From Mycetocola sp. (lineage in GTDB: Bacteria; Actinomycetota; Actinomycetes; Actinomycetales; Microbacteriaceae), in contig NZ_JAODMP010000047.1 in the NCBI RefSeq assembly GCF_025464835.1, forward strand, positions 23,902-87,901: DNA of 64,000 nt, given 5' to 3'. Position 1 is the first letter of the stretch; every line of letters starts with the position of its first letter. The translations under genes were made by a program, and so were the position numbers. Below, one piece after another: positions 7,618 to 15,717 of this stretch. The notes below the pieces were generated by a model that was given only the letters and a program-made list of their open reading frames with translations, made no database searches and had not been told where the DNA came from.

Positions 7618-8030
7618 GCCGCCGCGCCAGGGTGATGCTTGCTGCCGGGATCGACCTGGCGGCGACGCTGCTGTTCGTCCTCGTCGGGCGCGGCAGCCAC
7701 AACGCGGATGCCAGCATCCTCGGGCTCCTCACCACCTGGTGGCCGTTCGCCGCTGCGCTCGCGGTCGGCTGGGGAGTGACCGCCGCCTGGAAACGGCCGT
7801 TCGGCATCCTCTGGCCCGGTGTCGGCGTCTGGCTGATCACCGTGGCCGGCGGGATGCTGCTCCGCACAGCATCGGGGCAGGGAACGGCCGTACCCTTTCT
7901 CCTCGTCGCCACGATATCCCTTGCCGTACTGCTGATGGGTTGGCGAGCGATCGCCGCCGTGACTTCCCGCTGGCACTCCAACCGGGCGGCATCCGCAGAC
8001 CTTCCCCGCAAAACCGAGAGGTACCCTTAG
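7614..8030 (+). CDS. DUF3054 family membrane protein
   Basis: A 138-residue protein with four predicted membrane helices (AAGIDLAATLLFVLVG; LLTTWWPFAAALAVGW; PGVGVWLITVAGGMLL; FLLVATISLAVLLMGW). The pattern matches DUF3054, a family of unknown function widespread in actinobacteria. Its ATGA overlap with resB and position directly before ccsB suggest co-expression with the cytochrome c system, but no function should be read from this alone. Confidence 0.82.
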   Translation: MSRRARVMLAAGIDLAATLLFVLVGRGSHNADASILGLLTTWWPFAAALAVGWGVTAAWKRPFGILWPGVGVWLITVAGGMLLRTASGQGTAVPFLLVATISLAVLLMGWRAIAAVTSRWHSNRAASADLPRKTERYP

Positions 8031-8033
8031 ATC

Positions 8034-9053
8034 GTGGATCTGAACGAACTTTCCGTGCTGTCCCTCTGGTCGGCCATGGCGATGTACATGCTCGCCTTCA
8101 TCGCCTTCGCGCTCGACCTCGCCCGTCGGTCGGCCGACGTGACGGCCGCCGCCAACCAGCTGGCCGCGGCGGGCGCCCACCACAATGCCTCCCTGTCGTC
8201 GTCTCTGGAAACAGCTGAAGTCGGCCGTGCGTCCGGTCGACCGGTGACCACATTGACCCGGACGGACACCGACGCGCCGCAGGTCCAGGCCCGCCAGTCG
8301 CCGGTGCTGCGCGTCGCGCTCGCGCTCACCGTTCTCGGGTTCCTGCTGCACCTCACGGCAGTGGTCACTCGCGGTGTCGCCGCCGGCCGGGTGCCGTGGG
8401 CGAACATGTACGAGTTCGGGCTCACCGGCACTCTGCTCATCATCGCCGTGTACCTCGTCGTGCTGCTCCGGATCGACCTGCGCTTCCTCGGCACGTTCAT
8501 CACCGGGCTGGTCCTGGTGCTGCTCGGTATCGCCGCGGTCGACTTCTACGTCGAGATCGTTCCGCTGCCGCCGGCCCTGCAGTCGGCCTGGCTCGTCATC
8601 CACGTCTTCGTCGCCTCGGCCGGGACCGCGTTCTTCGCTCTCGGTTTTGCGCTGGCGGTGCTGCAGCTCGTTCAGCACCGTCGTGAAGTCGGCGGCGCTG
8701 ACCTCTCCGGGCTCAAACTGAAGTTCCTGGCGACGCTGCCGACGGCGGAACGGCTGGAGAACCTCGCGTACCGCACGAACATCGTCGGCTTCATCCTCTG
8801 GACGTTCACGCTCATGGCTGGTGCGATCTGGGCCGAGCGGGCCTGGGGTCGCTACTGGGGCTGGGACACCAAAGAGGTCTGGACCTTCATCATCTGGGTG
8901 ATCTACGCGGGCTACATCCACGCGCGGGCGACTCGCGGCTGGCGCGGATCCCGGTCGGCATGGCTTGCCATCATCGGATTCGTCGCCGTGATGTTCAACT
9001 TCTCGGTGGTCAATCTCTTCTTCAAGGGCCTGCACGCCTACTCGGGACTGTAG
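8034..9053 (+). CDS. ccsB: Cytochrome c biogenesis protein CcsB (CcsA family)
   Basis: A 339-residue integral membrane protein of the haem-handling protein superfamily. It has about eight helices and the tryptophan-rich WWD-type motif GRYWGWDTKEVWTFIIW in the C-terminal third. A short soluble, Ala-rich insert (about residues 40-85) follows helix 1. It partners ResB in System II, exporting haem and catalysing thioether attachment. A GTG start at 8034 follows the DUF3054 stop by three bases, and GAGAGG lies just upstream. It is the last gene of the operon; repeats follow. Confidence 0.95.
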   Translation: MDLNELSVLSLWSAMAMYMLAFIAFALDLARRSADVTAAANQLAAAGAHHNASLSSSLETAEVGRASGRPVTTLTRTDTDAPQVQARQSPVLRVALALTVLGFLLHLTAVVTRGVAAGRVPWANMYEFGLTGTLLIIAVYLVVLLRIDLRFLGTFITGLVLVLLGIAAVDFYVEIVPLPPALQSAWLVIHVFVASAGTAFFALGFALAVLQLVQHRREVGGADLSGLKLKFLATLPTAERLENLAYRTNIVGFILWTFTLMAGAIWAERAWGRYWGWDTKEVWTFIIWVIYAGYIHARATRGWRGSRSAWLAIIGFVAVMFNFSVVNLFFKGLHAYSGL

Positions 9054-9081
9054 CCCGCCGGTCTAACGGTCGCCCTCCTCC

Positions 9082-9326
9082 GTTGATCGAGTAGCGACGA
9101 AGGAGCGTGTCTTCGTTGATCGAGTAGCGACGAAGGGGCGTGTCTTCGTTGATCGAGTAGCGACGAAGGAGCGTATCGAGATCGTTGGCGTCGGCTGACG
9201 GATCTCGATACGGCCGCAGGCGGCCTACTCGATCAGCGATGGGGTGGCTGCAGGCGGTCTGCTCGCTTGTCCACAGACTGATCTCGATACGCGGACTCGC
9301 TCCGCTCGGTCGCTACTCGATCAGCG
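9082..9326. repeat. GTTGATCGAGTAG repeat cluster with 3 x 33-bp tandem units
   Basis: The intergenic region 9054-9341 between convergent ccsB and menC is filled with this element. The left arm occurs as tandem 33-bp units at 9082-9114 and 9115-9147 (GTTGATCGAGTAGCGACGAA...), with a third copy from 9148. A palindromic partner with GATCTCGATACGG and CTACTCGATCAGCG follows, then a second right arm ending at 9326. It is the same family as 2274-2449, but here the left arm has been amplified. Confidence 0.85.
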
Positions 9327-9341
9327 ATGGGGACGGAGTCG

Positions 9342-10343
9342 TCAGAGCAGCGCGTGGCAGCGGCGCAGGCGGTCCAGCCACCAGTCGCGACGCTCAGCGG
9401 ATGCCGCGTAGCCGTCGAGCAGGCGTTGCGACGGGACGACCCGGCGCACGTCGATTGACCCGTTCACCGCCTGCAGCGGGTCATCGGTCACGTCGGCTGA
9501 CAGCAGCGAGGCGGTACCAAGGCCGCAGTCGTACTCCAGGTCTGGCACGGCCGCAGCCAGCCACGCGCCCATCGACAAGCCGACCGAGGTGTCCAGCGCG
9601 CTCGACACGACCACGGGAAGCCCGGCCTGCGCGATGATGTCCAGCGACCGGCGGATGCCGCCGAGCGGCTGCGCCTTCAGTACGAGGATGTCCGCTGCAC
9701 CGGCTTCAGCGACGGTGAGGGGATCGGCGGCCTTCCGCACACTTTCGTCTGCGGCGATCGGCACACCCATGTATTTGGTCCGCCGGCGGATCTCCACGAG
9801 CTCCGGGACGGTCGCACACGGTTGCTCGACGTACTCGAGATCGAACTCAGCGAGCGCGTGGATCGCGTGCTCGGCCTCATCGATGTTCCAGCCTCCGTTG
9901 GCGTCGACGCGGATGCGGCCCTCAGGGCCCATGAGCTCCCGCACTTTGCGCACCCGCGAGAGGTCCTCGACCAGGCTCTGCCCGCGTTCGGCGACTTTGA
10001 TCTTGGCGGTGCGGCATCCGTCGAACCGTTTCAGGATGCCGGTGACCCGGTCGACGTGGACGGCAGGCACCGTCGCGTTGACCGGGATGCTGCGGCGCAA
10101 CGGAGCTGGAAGCTCGCCCCACGCGAACTCAACGGCCGCCCGCAACCAGGTCGCGCTTTCAGCATCGCCGTATTCGACGAACGGAGAGAACTCCGCCCAG
10201 CCGTTCTCGCCCTCCAGGAGCAGCGCTTCACGCTCGTCGATGCCACGGAACCGCGTCGCGAGCGGCAGCGCGACCACGCGGGCCGACGCGAGCAGATCTG
10301 CGAGGTCCGGCACTGTCTGGTTGAGCGGCGGGATGTTCGACAT
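9342..10343 (-). CDS. menC: o-Succinylbenzoate synthase
   Basis: A 333-residue enolase-superfamily enzyme that dehydrates SHCHC to o-succinylbenzoate in menaquinone synthesis. Seen are the catalytic Lys pair in TAKIKVAERG, and metal ligands in VDANGGWN, EYVEQPC and AADES; then the second-base Lys region ADILVLKAQPLGG, and a C-terminal SSALDTSVGL. The start at 10343 was chosen because conserved sequence begins there; a CAGAAT box 6 bases before the ATG suggests a leaderless start. Longer upstream reading is unrelated. It is divergent from menB. Confidence 0.93.
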   Translation of the reverse strand: MSNIPPLNQTVPDLADLLASARVVALPLATRFRGIDEREALLLEGENGWAEFSPFVEYGDAESATWLRAAVEFAWGELPAPLRRSIPVNATVPAVHVDRVTGILKRFDGCRTAKIKVAERGQSLVEDLSRVRKVRELMGPEGRIRVDANGGWNIDEAEHAIHALAEFDLEYVEQPCATVPELVEIRRRTKYMGVPIAADESVRKAADPLTVAEAGAADILVLKAQPLGGIRRSLDIIAQAGLPVVVSSALDTSVGLSMGAWLAAAVPDLEYDCGLGTASLLSADVTDDPLQAVNGSIDVRRVVPSQRLLDGYAASAERRDWWLDRLRRCHALL

Positions 10344-10505
10344 GGAATCATTCTGCCGTGCCCGGAGCGGAACCGGCCCATCGACCCCGTCCAGCGCAGA
10401 TTCGACAGGGCAAGTCCCCCCGGGACGCTCAACATCTCCTGTTCCCCGTGGTATTCGCGCAGAACCTCCTGTTCGGCGCAGGCACAGGGCGAAGCATCCG
10501 CGCTC

Positions 10506-10511
10506 TAGGCT
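10506..10511 (+). promoter_or_regulatory. -10 box (TAGGCT) of menB
   Basis: TAGGCT plus six bases (GAATTC) leads directly to the ATG at 10518, without a ribosome site. Confidence 0.45.
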
Positions 10512-10517
10512 GAATTC

Positions 10518-11423
10518 ATGACGGTGTCTGAAATCTTCGACCAAAGCGAGTGGGCAGAGGTGGCCGGAATCGGGCCTCTGACCGATATCACCTACCATCA
10601 CGACATCTCGGGCCGGATCGCCCGGGTCGCGTTCAACCGACCAGAGGTGCGCAACGCGTTCCGCCCGCACACCGTCGATGAGCTGTACCGTGCCCTCGAG
10701 GACGCCCGCACGAATCCCCGCATCGGCGTCGTCCTGCTCACCGGCAACGGGCCAAGCCCCAAGGACGGCGGGTGGGCGTTCTGCTCCGGCGGCGACCAGC
10801 GCATCCGCGGGCGTGACGGCTATCAGTACTCCGCGAGCGATGAGGCGTCGGGCGTCGACACCGCACGCAGCGGACGCCTGCACATCCTCGAGGTCCAGCG
10901 ACTCATCCGGTTCATGCCGAAGGTCGTCATCGCGGTCGTTCCCGGGTGGGCTGCCGGCGGCGGTCACTCATTGCACGTCGTCTGCGACCTGACGATCGCC
11001 AGCCGGGAACACGGCAAGTTCAAACAGACGGATGCTGACGTCGGCTCCTTCGACGCCGGGTACGGCAGTGCGTACTTCGCCCGGCAGATCGGGCAGAAAT
11101 TCGCCCGCGAGATCTTCTTCCTCGCCGAGGAATACTCGGCTGAGCGCGCCTACGAGATGGGCGCTGTGAACGCCGTCGTGCCGCATGCGGAACTGGAATC
11201 GACTGCACTGGACTGGGCGCGCACCATCCTGACCAAGTCGCCGACCGCTATCCGCATGCTCAAGTTCGCCTTCAACGCCGTCGACGACGGGCTGATGGGC
11301 CAGCAGGTGTTCGCGGGGGAGGCGACGCGTCTCGCCTACGGCACCGATGAGGCGGTGGAAGGGCGGGACTCGTTCCTCGAGAAGCGGGAGCCGGACTGGT
11401 CGCCGTACCCCTGGCAGTTCTGA
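10518..11423 (+). CDS. menB: 1,4-Dihydroxy-2-naphthoyl-CoA synthase
   Basis: A 301-residue crotonase-fold enzyme that cyclises o-succinylbenzoyl-CoA to DHNA-CoA. Diagnostic features are NRPEVRNAFRPHTVDEL near residue 40, the oxyanion segment GWAFCSGGDQRIRG, and SFDAGYGSAYFARQIGQKFARE, which carries the catalytic Asp of the actinobacterial MenB form. The extended N-terminus and the C-terminal FLEKREPDWSPYPWQF are family hallmarks. Length is normal. Confidence 0.96.
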   Translation: MTVSEIFDQSEWAEVAGIGPLTDITYHHDISGRIARVAFNRPEVRNAFRPHTVDELYRALEDARTNPRIGVVLLTGNGPSPKDGGWAFCSGGDQRIRGRDGYQYSASDEASGVDTARSGRLHILEVQRLIRFMPKVVIAVVPGWAAGGGHSLHVVCDLTIASREHGKFKQTDADVGSFDAGYGSAYFARQIGQKFAREIFFLAEEYSAERAYEMGAVNAVVPHAELESTALDWARTILTKSPTAIRMLKFAFNAVDDGLMGQQVFAGEATRLAYGTDEAVEGRDSFLEKREPDWSPYPWQF

Positions 11424-11838
11424 GGAACGGGGACGTGCGGCCGGTCACGTCCCGTGACGCCGTGATTGGGGGTCGGGAGCCGGCGCGGGCTGATACCAGT
11501 GGCGGAGCCGGCCGAATCGCCAGATGACGTCTTCAGCGGCGGCACCTGGGCGGCGAAAAGGCGCACTCTTCCTGGGATGATGCGCTGGTCGACAAGGCGC
11601 TCCTCTGGGAAAGGGTCTCGCGTTCGATGAGCAGGGCGAGTCCCTGTGGTGGAGACTCGCCGGGCTCGCGCTCCTCGTCATCAGAGGGCGCCGTCTTGGG
11701 TCGACACGGCCACCGGGGTATCAGCTGGCGAAGGCGTAGCCGGGTGATGAACTGACGCATCGTCGGCAATAGGCGCATACTGTCCCCGAGGGCCCATTCG
11801 GTCTGCGTCTGCACGATGAGAGCGAACGGAGAACCGCA
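11424..11838 (+). other. 415-bp gap, possible decayed coding sequence
   Basis: No intact gene is supported. Two short readable stretches on the plus strand have coding-like third-position GC. One (about 11540-11612) reads HSSWDDALVDKALLWER; the next (11614-11739), in another frame, reads GLAFDEQGESLWWRLAGL and ends at a TAG. Together they look like a frameshifted C-terminal fragment, but no family was recognised. The last 60 bases carry the ribosome site of the DoxX gene. Confidence 0.25.
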
Positions 11839-12411
11839 ATGACCGCTACCAGCGACATTCGACCGACAGACCACACGCCAGAACGACCACCGGCTGCCGA
11901 CGTCCCGGGAGGCGTCATCGGGCGTCGGGCCCTGGCTCTCCTCCGGCTGGGGACCGGTTTCATCTTCCTCTGGGCGTTCCTCGACAAAACGTTCGGGCTC
12001 GGGTTCGCCACTCCCACCGATCGGTCCTGGCTGAACGGTGGAGCCCCCAGCCAGGGGTTCCTCGGCAGTGATGCCGTCACCGGACCGCTGAAGCCCTTCT
12101 TCGCCGGAATCGCCAGCCCCGCCACCGACGTGCTGTTCATGCTCGCCATGCTGGCGATCGGCTCGGCCGTGATGCTCGGCATCGGTCTGCGAGTCAGCGC
12201 TGTCGCCGGCTCGCTCGTCATGGTGCTCATGTACCTCGCCGAGTGGCCGTTCGTGGCGAACGCCTCCTCCACCAACCCGTTCGTGGACTACCACATCATC
12301 TACGCCTTCGCCCTGGTGGCGGTCGCCGCAACCTCGGCTGGTGACACCTGGGGTCTCGGTCGCTCATGGAAGCGGCTGCCGCTGGTGCGCAAGAACCCGT
12401 GGCTGATCTGA
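11839..12411 (+). CDS. DoxX-like integral membrane protein
   Basis: A 190-residue protein with four hydrophobic helices: RRALALLRLGTGFIFLWAFLDK, then a periplasmic loop, DVLFMLAMLAIGSAVMLG, VAGSLVMVLMYLAEWPF, and YHIIYAFALVAVAATSAG. This is the DoxX/DUF417-like architecture, including the NPFVDYHIIYA segment common in DoxX proteins. Biochemical role is unknown; DoxX proteins have been linked to thiosulfate:quinone oxidoreductase and to oxidative stress. GGAGAA lies about 8 bases before ATG. Confidence 0.8.
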   Translation: MTATSDIRPTDHTPERPPAADVPGGVIGRRALALLRLGTGFIFLWAFLDKTFGLGFATPTDRSWLNGGAPSQGFLGSDAVTGPLKPFFAGIASPATDVLFMLAMLAIGSAVMLGIGLRVSAVAGSLVMVLMYLAEWPFVANASSTNPFVDYHIIYAFALVAVAATSAGDTWGLGRSWKRLPLVRKNPWLI

Positions 12412-12418
12412 GCCTTCC

Positions 12419-12458
12419 GTTGATCGAGTAGGCCGCTTGCGGCCGTATCGAGATCAGC
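12419..12458. repeat. Compact GTTGATCGAGTAG palindrome
   Basis: A 40-bp copy of the same repeat family. GTTGATCGAGTA and GTATCGAGATCAGC flank GGCCGCTTGCGGCC, itself a hairpin. It lies between the DoxX gene and menE, immediately before the menE promoter. Confidence 0.75.
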
Positions 12459-12474
12459 GCGGAGTCGATCAGCG

Positions 12475-12480
12475 TATGGT
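12475..12480 (+). promoter_or_regulatory. -10 box (TATGGT) of menE
   Basis: TATGGT, then six bases, then the ATG at 12487. Confidence 0.4.
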
Positions 12481-12486
12481 GAAAGC

Positions 12487-13662
12487 ATGACGCGGATGCT
12501 CGTTCGGGTGCCGGCGACGAGGCCCCTCGACCTCATGGTCGAGTTGCGGCGCGCCCTCGACCTCTCGGGGCCCGCCATCACGCCGGTTCCTGATGACGAA
12601 CCCCGTGGCGTCGAAGCCGAGGAGGTTCCGCAACCAGTCGGTGTCGTCATCGAAACGTCAGGATCGACCGGCGTGCCGAAGCGGGTCGCCCTCACCTGCA
12701 ACGCCCTCCTCGCGAGTGCGGCGGCCAGCGCCACCGCGCTGGACGGACAGGGCCAGTGGCTGCTCGCGCTTCCCGCTCACTACATCGCCGGACTCCAGGT
12801 CCTCGTGCGATCGATCGCCGCAGGAACAGTACCCGTTGTTCTTCCCCCTGGCCGGTTCGAACCCGCCGCCTTCGTCGAGGCATCCCGGAAGCTGAGCGGC
12901 GAGCGGCACTACACCTCGCTCGTGCCGCTGCAGCTGTCGCGACTTCTCGAGAGCCGAGCCGGGCTGATCGCGCTCCGCCGTTTCGACGGTATTCTCGTCG
13001 GCGGGCAGGCAACTCCGCCTCAGCTGCTCCGGCGTAGCGAGCAGCTTGGCCTGCCGATCTTCCGCACCTACGGGTCGAGCGAAACTGCCGGCGGCTGCGT
13101 CTACAACGGCGTGCCACTGCCCGGGGTGCACGTCCGCATCGTCGACGGCCAGGTGGAACTGGCCGGTGCCATGCTGGCCGAAGCCTACCTCGGCGACGCG
13201 GAACTCACCGCTCGTACCTTCCCCGTCGCCGACGGCCTTCGCTGGTACCGCACCGGCGACCTGGGCGAGTTCAGTGACGGTGTGCTGCGCGTCACCGGGC
13301 GAGCCGACAACGTCATTGTCTCCGGCGGCGTCAACGTGTCACTCGACCGCGTCGAGCACGTGGTGCGCGGCCTGCCCGACCTGACCGAGTCGGTCGTCGT
13401 GGCCACCCCGCATCGCGACTGGGGCGAGGTTCCGGTCGTCGTGACGACGGCGGGGCATCCGTCGCTATCTCAGATCGCGGATGCTGTCGCCGACTCCCTG
13501 GGCAAGCCGGCTCGCCCCGCCCACATCGTGCGACTGGATGAACTGCCGCTGCTGCCGTCAGGCAAACCCGACCGGCTGGCGATCGTGGCGATCGTCGCTG
13601 TTGCTCTCCAGGGCGACCAGGAGGGCGAGTTCCCCGCTGTCGGATCCGGCGACTCCGCCTGA
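12487..13662 (+). CDS. menE: o-Succinylbenzoate--CoA ligase
   Basis: A 391-residue member of the ANL (AMP-forming) superfamily, shorter than general acyl-CoA ligases but normal for actinobacterial MenE. Motifs are the P-loop IETSGSTGVPKRVALT near residue 60, TYGSSETAGGCVYNG, WYRTGDLGEF (the Asp that binds ribose), GRADNVIVSGGVNVSLDRVE, and the catalytic Lys region LLPSGKPDR at the C-terminus. It activates o-succinylbenzoate with ATP and CoA to give the MenB substrate. Confidence 0.93.
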   Translation: MTRMLVRVPATRPLDLMVELRRALDLSGPAITPVPDDEPRGVEAEEVPQPVGVVIETSGSTGVPKRVALTCNALLASAAASATALDGQGQWLLALPAHYIAGLQVLVRSIAAGTVPVVLPPGRFEPAAFVEASRKLSGERHYTSLVPLQLSRLLESRAGLIALRRFDGILVGGQATPPQLLRRSEQLGLPIFRTYGSSETAGGCVYNGVPLPGVHVRIVDGQVELAGAMLAEAYLGDAELTARTFPVADGLRWYRTGDLGEFSDGVLRVTGRADNVIVSGGVNVSLDRVEHVVRGLPDLTESVVVATPHRDWGEVPVVVTTAGHPSLSQIADAVADSLGKPARPAHIVRLDELPLLPSGKPDRLAIVAIVAVALQGDQEGEFPAVGSGDSA

Positions 13663-13666
13663 ACAC

Positions 13667-13703
13667 AAGACGGCGGCCGGGGCGCTGCCCCGGCCGCCGT
13701 CTT
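13667..13703. terminator. Strong bidirectional hairpin between menE and hsp20
   Basis: A perfect 17-bp stem (AAGACGGCGGCCGGGGC with its complement) closes a GCT loop. It lies 5 bases after the menE stop and before the convergent Hsp20 gene, so it can end both transcripts; T-tracts are short (TT). Confidence 0.85.
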
Positions 13704-13713
13704 CCGCGCGGCT

Positions 13714-14166
13714 TCAGGCGTCCACGGACTTCTGATTGCCTTCATTCACGGTGAGGGTGTCCTGATCGTTGCCCGCCGCGACCTCGATCTTGCGTGGCTT
13801 CGCTCGCTCACTGACAGGGATGGTGACGCTGAGCACGCCGTTGGTGTAGTTGGCGGCGATCCTCTCGATGTCGATTCCCTGGCCGAGGTTCAGCTGGCGG
13901 AGGAACGAGCCGGCCATGCGTTCGCGTGCAATCCACTTGGCGCCCTCCGCTGCGCCGAGTGTGCGCTCAGCGCGGATCGTGAGCAACTGGCCGTCCACGT
14001 CGATGTCGACGGAGCCAGGGTCGATGCCCGGCAGATCAGCCGCGAGCACGTAGTGGTCGCCTTCGCGGTACAGGTCCATCGGCATCAGACGGGGACCCTG
14101 CCTGGCACCCAGGAGCGTCTCGCTCATGCGGTCGAGTTCACGGAACGGGTCGAAGTTCATTGCCAT
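13714..14166 (-). CDS. Small heat shock protein, Hsp20/alpha-crystallin family
   Basis: A 150-residue chaperone with the alpha-crystallin domain from about residue 35: MDLYREGDHYVLAADLPGIDPGSVDIDVDGQLLTIRAER, then SFLRQLNLGQGIDIERIAANYTNGVLSVTIPVSE with the GVLSVTIP beta-9/GVL motif and the Lys-Pro tail AKPRKIEV. It holds unfolding proteins in the cytoplasm. The start at 14166 (MAMNF) follows AGAGGA by 8 bases. Upstream lie a clear promoter and a HAIR-like inverted repeat, so control by the HspR repressor is likely, although hspR is not in this window. Confidence 0.94.
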   Translation of the reverse strand: MAMNFDPFRELDRMSETLLGARQGPRLMPMDLYREGDHYVLAADLPGIDPGSVDIDVDGQLLTIRAERTLGAAEGAKWIARERMAGSFLRQLNLGQGIDIERIAANYTNGVLSVTIPVSERAKPRKIEVAAGNDQDTLTVNEGNQKSVDA

Positions 14167-14205
14167 CTGAATTGTCCTCTCTGTTCGTCTCTGTGCTGTA
14201 GAAGA

Positions 14206-14226
14206 GTTGAGTCGATGTGACTCAAC
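14206..14226. promoter_or_regulatory. HAIR-type operator (HspR box)
   Basis: GTTGAGT-N7-ACTCAAC is a perfect 7-bp inverted repeat with a 7-base spacer. It differs from the published HAIR consensus CTTGAGT-N7-ACTCAAG only in the outermost pair. It lies just downstream of the -10 box of the hsp20 promoter. Confidence 0.85.
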
Positions 14227-14237
14227 TTCTGAAAACC

Positions 14238-14265
14238 ATGTTAATGAGCGCCGGAAAAATGTCTA
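14238..14265 (-). promoter_or_regulatory. hsp20 promoter
   Basis: On the minus strand, TAGACA (-35; at 14260-14265) and TAACAT (-10; at 14238-14243) are separated by 16 bases. This is one of the few pairs in the window with both hexamers close to consensus. Confidence 0.65.
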
Positions 14266-14343
14266 GTCTGCCGCGTTTGCCGTCAGCGAACAGCGAGCGG
14301 GGGCGGCCCGGTAAACTGCGTACGAACAGAGGGAGGTTGCCCC

Positions 14344-15333
14344 GTGGCAGCTAAATCACAACGACTCACGCCCCCGCAACGGCCGAAGGCCGCACGGCCG
14401 GTGGGCCGAGGCTCGAGCGGTAACCCAGCAGCCAAGCGGTACGAGAAGATCCGCCCAGCCACATTCGGCGACTGGGTGGCCGGCGCTCGCATCTTCACCC
14501 TCTCCATGTCGGTTTCCCCCGTCCTCGTCGGCACGGGGGCGGCAGTCGTCGCCAACGACCCTGGCGAGTTCCACTGGGTTCGGGCACTGCTTTGCCTCGC
14601 GGTTGCGGTCTGCCTCCAGATCGGCGTCAACTACGCGAACGACTATTCCGACGGCATCCGCGGCACCGACCAGCACCGGGTCGGCCCCTTCCGGCTCGTC
14701 GGAAGCGGCAAGGCGCGTCCGAAGACCGTTCTGATCGTTGCTCTGGTCTTCTTCGCCCTCGCGGCGGTGGCCGGGCTCATTCTCACCGTGCTTACCGGCT
14801 TGTGGTGGCTTCTCGCCGTCGGCGCCGCCGCGATCCTCGCCGGCTGGTTCTACACCGGTGGTCGCCGGCCTTACGGCTACAACGCGCTCGGCGAACTGTT
14901 CGTGTTCGTGTTCTTCGGCCTGGTGGCGACGCTCGGCACCGCGTACGTCCAATCGTTCGTGCTGAACCAGGAAGCCTGGCTCGGAGCGGTCGGCGTCGGA
15001 CTCATCTCTGTCGCCACCCTGATCGTCAACAACATCCGGGACATCACCCAGGACAGGGATGCCGGCAAGCGCACGCTCACCGTCCTGCTCGGCGACACCG
15101 CCAGTCGGATCCTCTACATCCTCTGCCTGCTTGCGCCGTTCGGCATCGCCGCTTGGCTGGCCATGTTCTACCCGGTGGCTTGGTTCGCGCTGTTCGGGCT
15201 GCTCGCCGCACTGCCTGCCGCCCTCATCGTGGCAACGGCTCGGACCGCACACGAATTCGTGCTCGCACTCAAGCTGACCGGCCTGGTGCAACTACTGTTC
15301 GGCGCCGCACTGCTCTGGGCGTTCTGGAAGTAG
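14344..15333 (+). CDS. menA: 1,4-Dihydroxy-2-naphthoate polyprenyltransferase
   Basis: A 329-residue UbiA-superfamily membrane enzyme that joins DHNA to the polyprenyl chain, giving demethylmenaquinone. The first aspartate motif is NYANDYSDGIRGTD (about residue 100), and the second is NNIRDITQDRDAGKRTL. Nine hydrophobic helices are visible. A polar, basic N-terminal extension of about 35 residues precedes the first helix. The GTG start at 14344 follows GGGAGG by 6 bases. Its end is one base from the end of the convergent DUF4229 gene. Confidence 0.95.
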   Translation: MAAKSQRLTPPQRPKAARPVGRGSSGNPAAKRYEKIRPATFGDWVAGARIFTLSMSVSPVLVGTGAAVVANDPGEFHWVRALLCLAVAVCLQIGVNYANDYSDGIRGTDQHRVGPFRLVGSGKARPKTVLIVALVFFALAAVAGLILTVLTGLWWLLAVGAAAILAGWFYTGGRRPYGYNALGELFVFVFFGLVATLGTAYVQSFVLNQEAWLGAVGVGLISVATLIVNNIRDITQDRDAGKRTLTVLLGDTASRILYILCLLAPFGIAAWLAMFYPVAWFALFGLLAALPAALIVATARTAHEFVLALKLTGLVQLLFGAALLWAFWK

Positions 15334-15334
15334 G

Positions 15335-15625
15335 TCAGCGCTCGCTGCGTGTCACTGTGTCGGATGCCGCGGCATCCGACACCGTGTCTTCGGCGTTCTC
15401 GTCTTCGGCGGGTTTCTTCGCGCCGTGACGCAGTTCGTAGAGGTCCCGTGACACCGCTTCGCGCGGGCGCTGCAGGAAAATGTAGGAGACGCTGAGGCCG
15501 ATCAGCGCGGCGAGGATCGTCGCGATCCACGGCTCGATCCCCAGCAGCAGCAGAACCGCCAGGGGCACCGCGAAGGTGAGCAGGCGGAGCACGGTGTAGT
15601 AGATGACGGGAGGGATGCGTTTCAC
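15335..15625 (-). CDS. DUF4229 family small membrane protein
   Basis: A 96-residue protein with two membrane helices (IPPVIYYTVLRLLTFAVPLAVLLLL and IATILAALIGLSVSYIFL), an LQRPREAV loop, and a charged tail rich in Glu, Asp, Ala. This matches DUF4229, an actinobacterial family of unknown function. The GTG start at 15625 was chosen because TACACT ends 6 bases upstream; starts further upstream would add unconserved residues. It often sits beside menaquinone genes in this group, as here. Confidence 0.78.
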   Translation of the reverse strand: MKRIPPVIYYTVLRLLTFAVPLAVLLLLGIEPWIATILAALIGLSVSYIFLQRPREAVSRDLYELRHGAKKPAEDENAEDTVSDAAASDTVTRSER

Positions 15626-15631
15626 GTTCCC

Positions 15632-15637
15632 AGTGTA
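15632..15637 (-). promoter_or_regulatory. -10 box (TACACT) of the DUF4229 gene
   Basis: Six bases separate TACACT from GTG 15625; this spacing decides the start. Confidence 0.4.
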
Positions 15638-15705
15638 GGCGCGCACTCTGGGAGGACCGCCGGGAAGCAACCGTCGACAGGGGGGAAGTTCCCAGAACTC
15701 GGGGC

Positions 15706-15711
15706 TACGAT
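15706..15711 (+). promoter_or_regulatory. -10 box (TACGAT) of the PLDc_N-menD unit
   Basis: TACGAT, then GGGGGT, then ATG 15718. The G-run could also act as a weak ribosome site. Confidence 0.4.
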
Positions 15712-15717
15712 GGGGGT

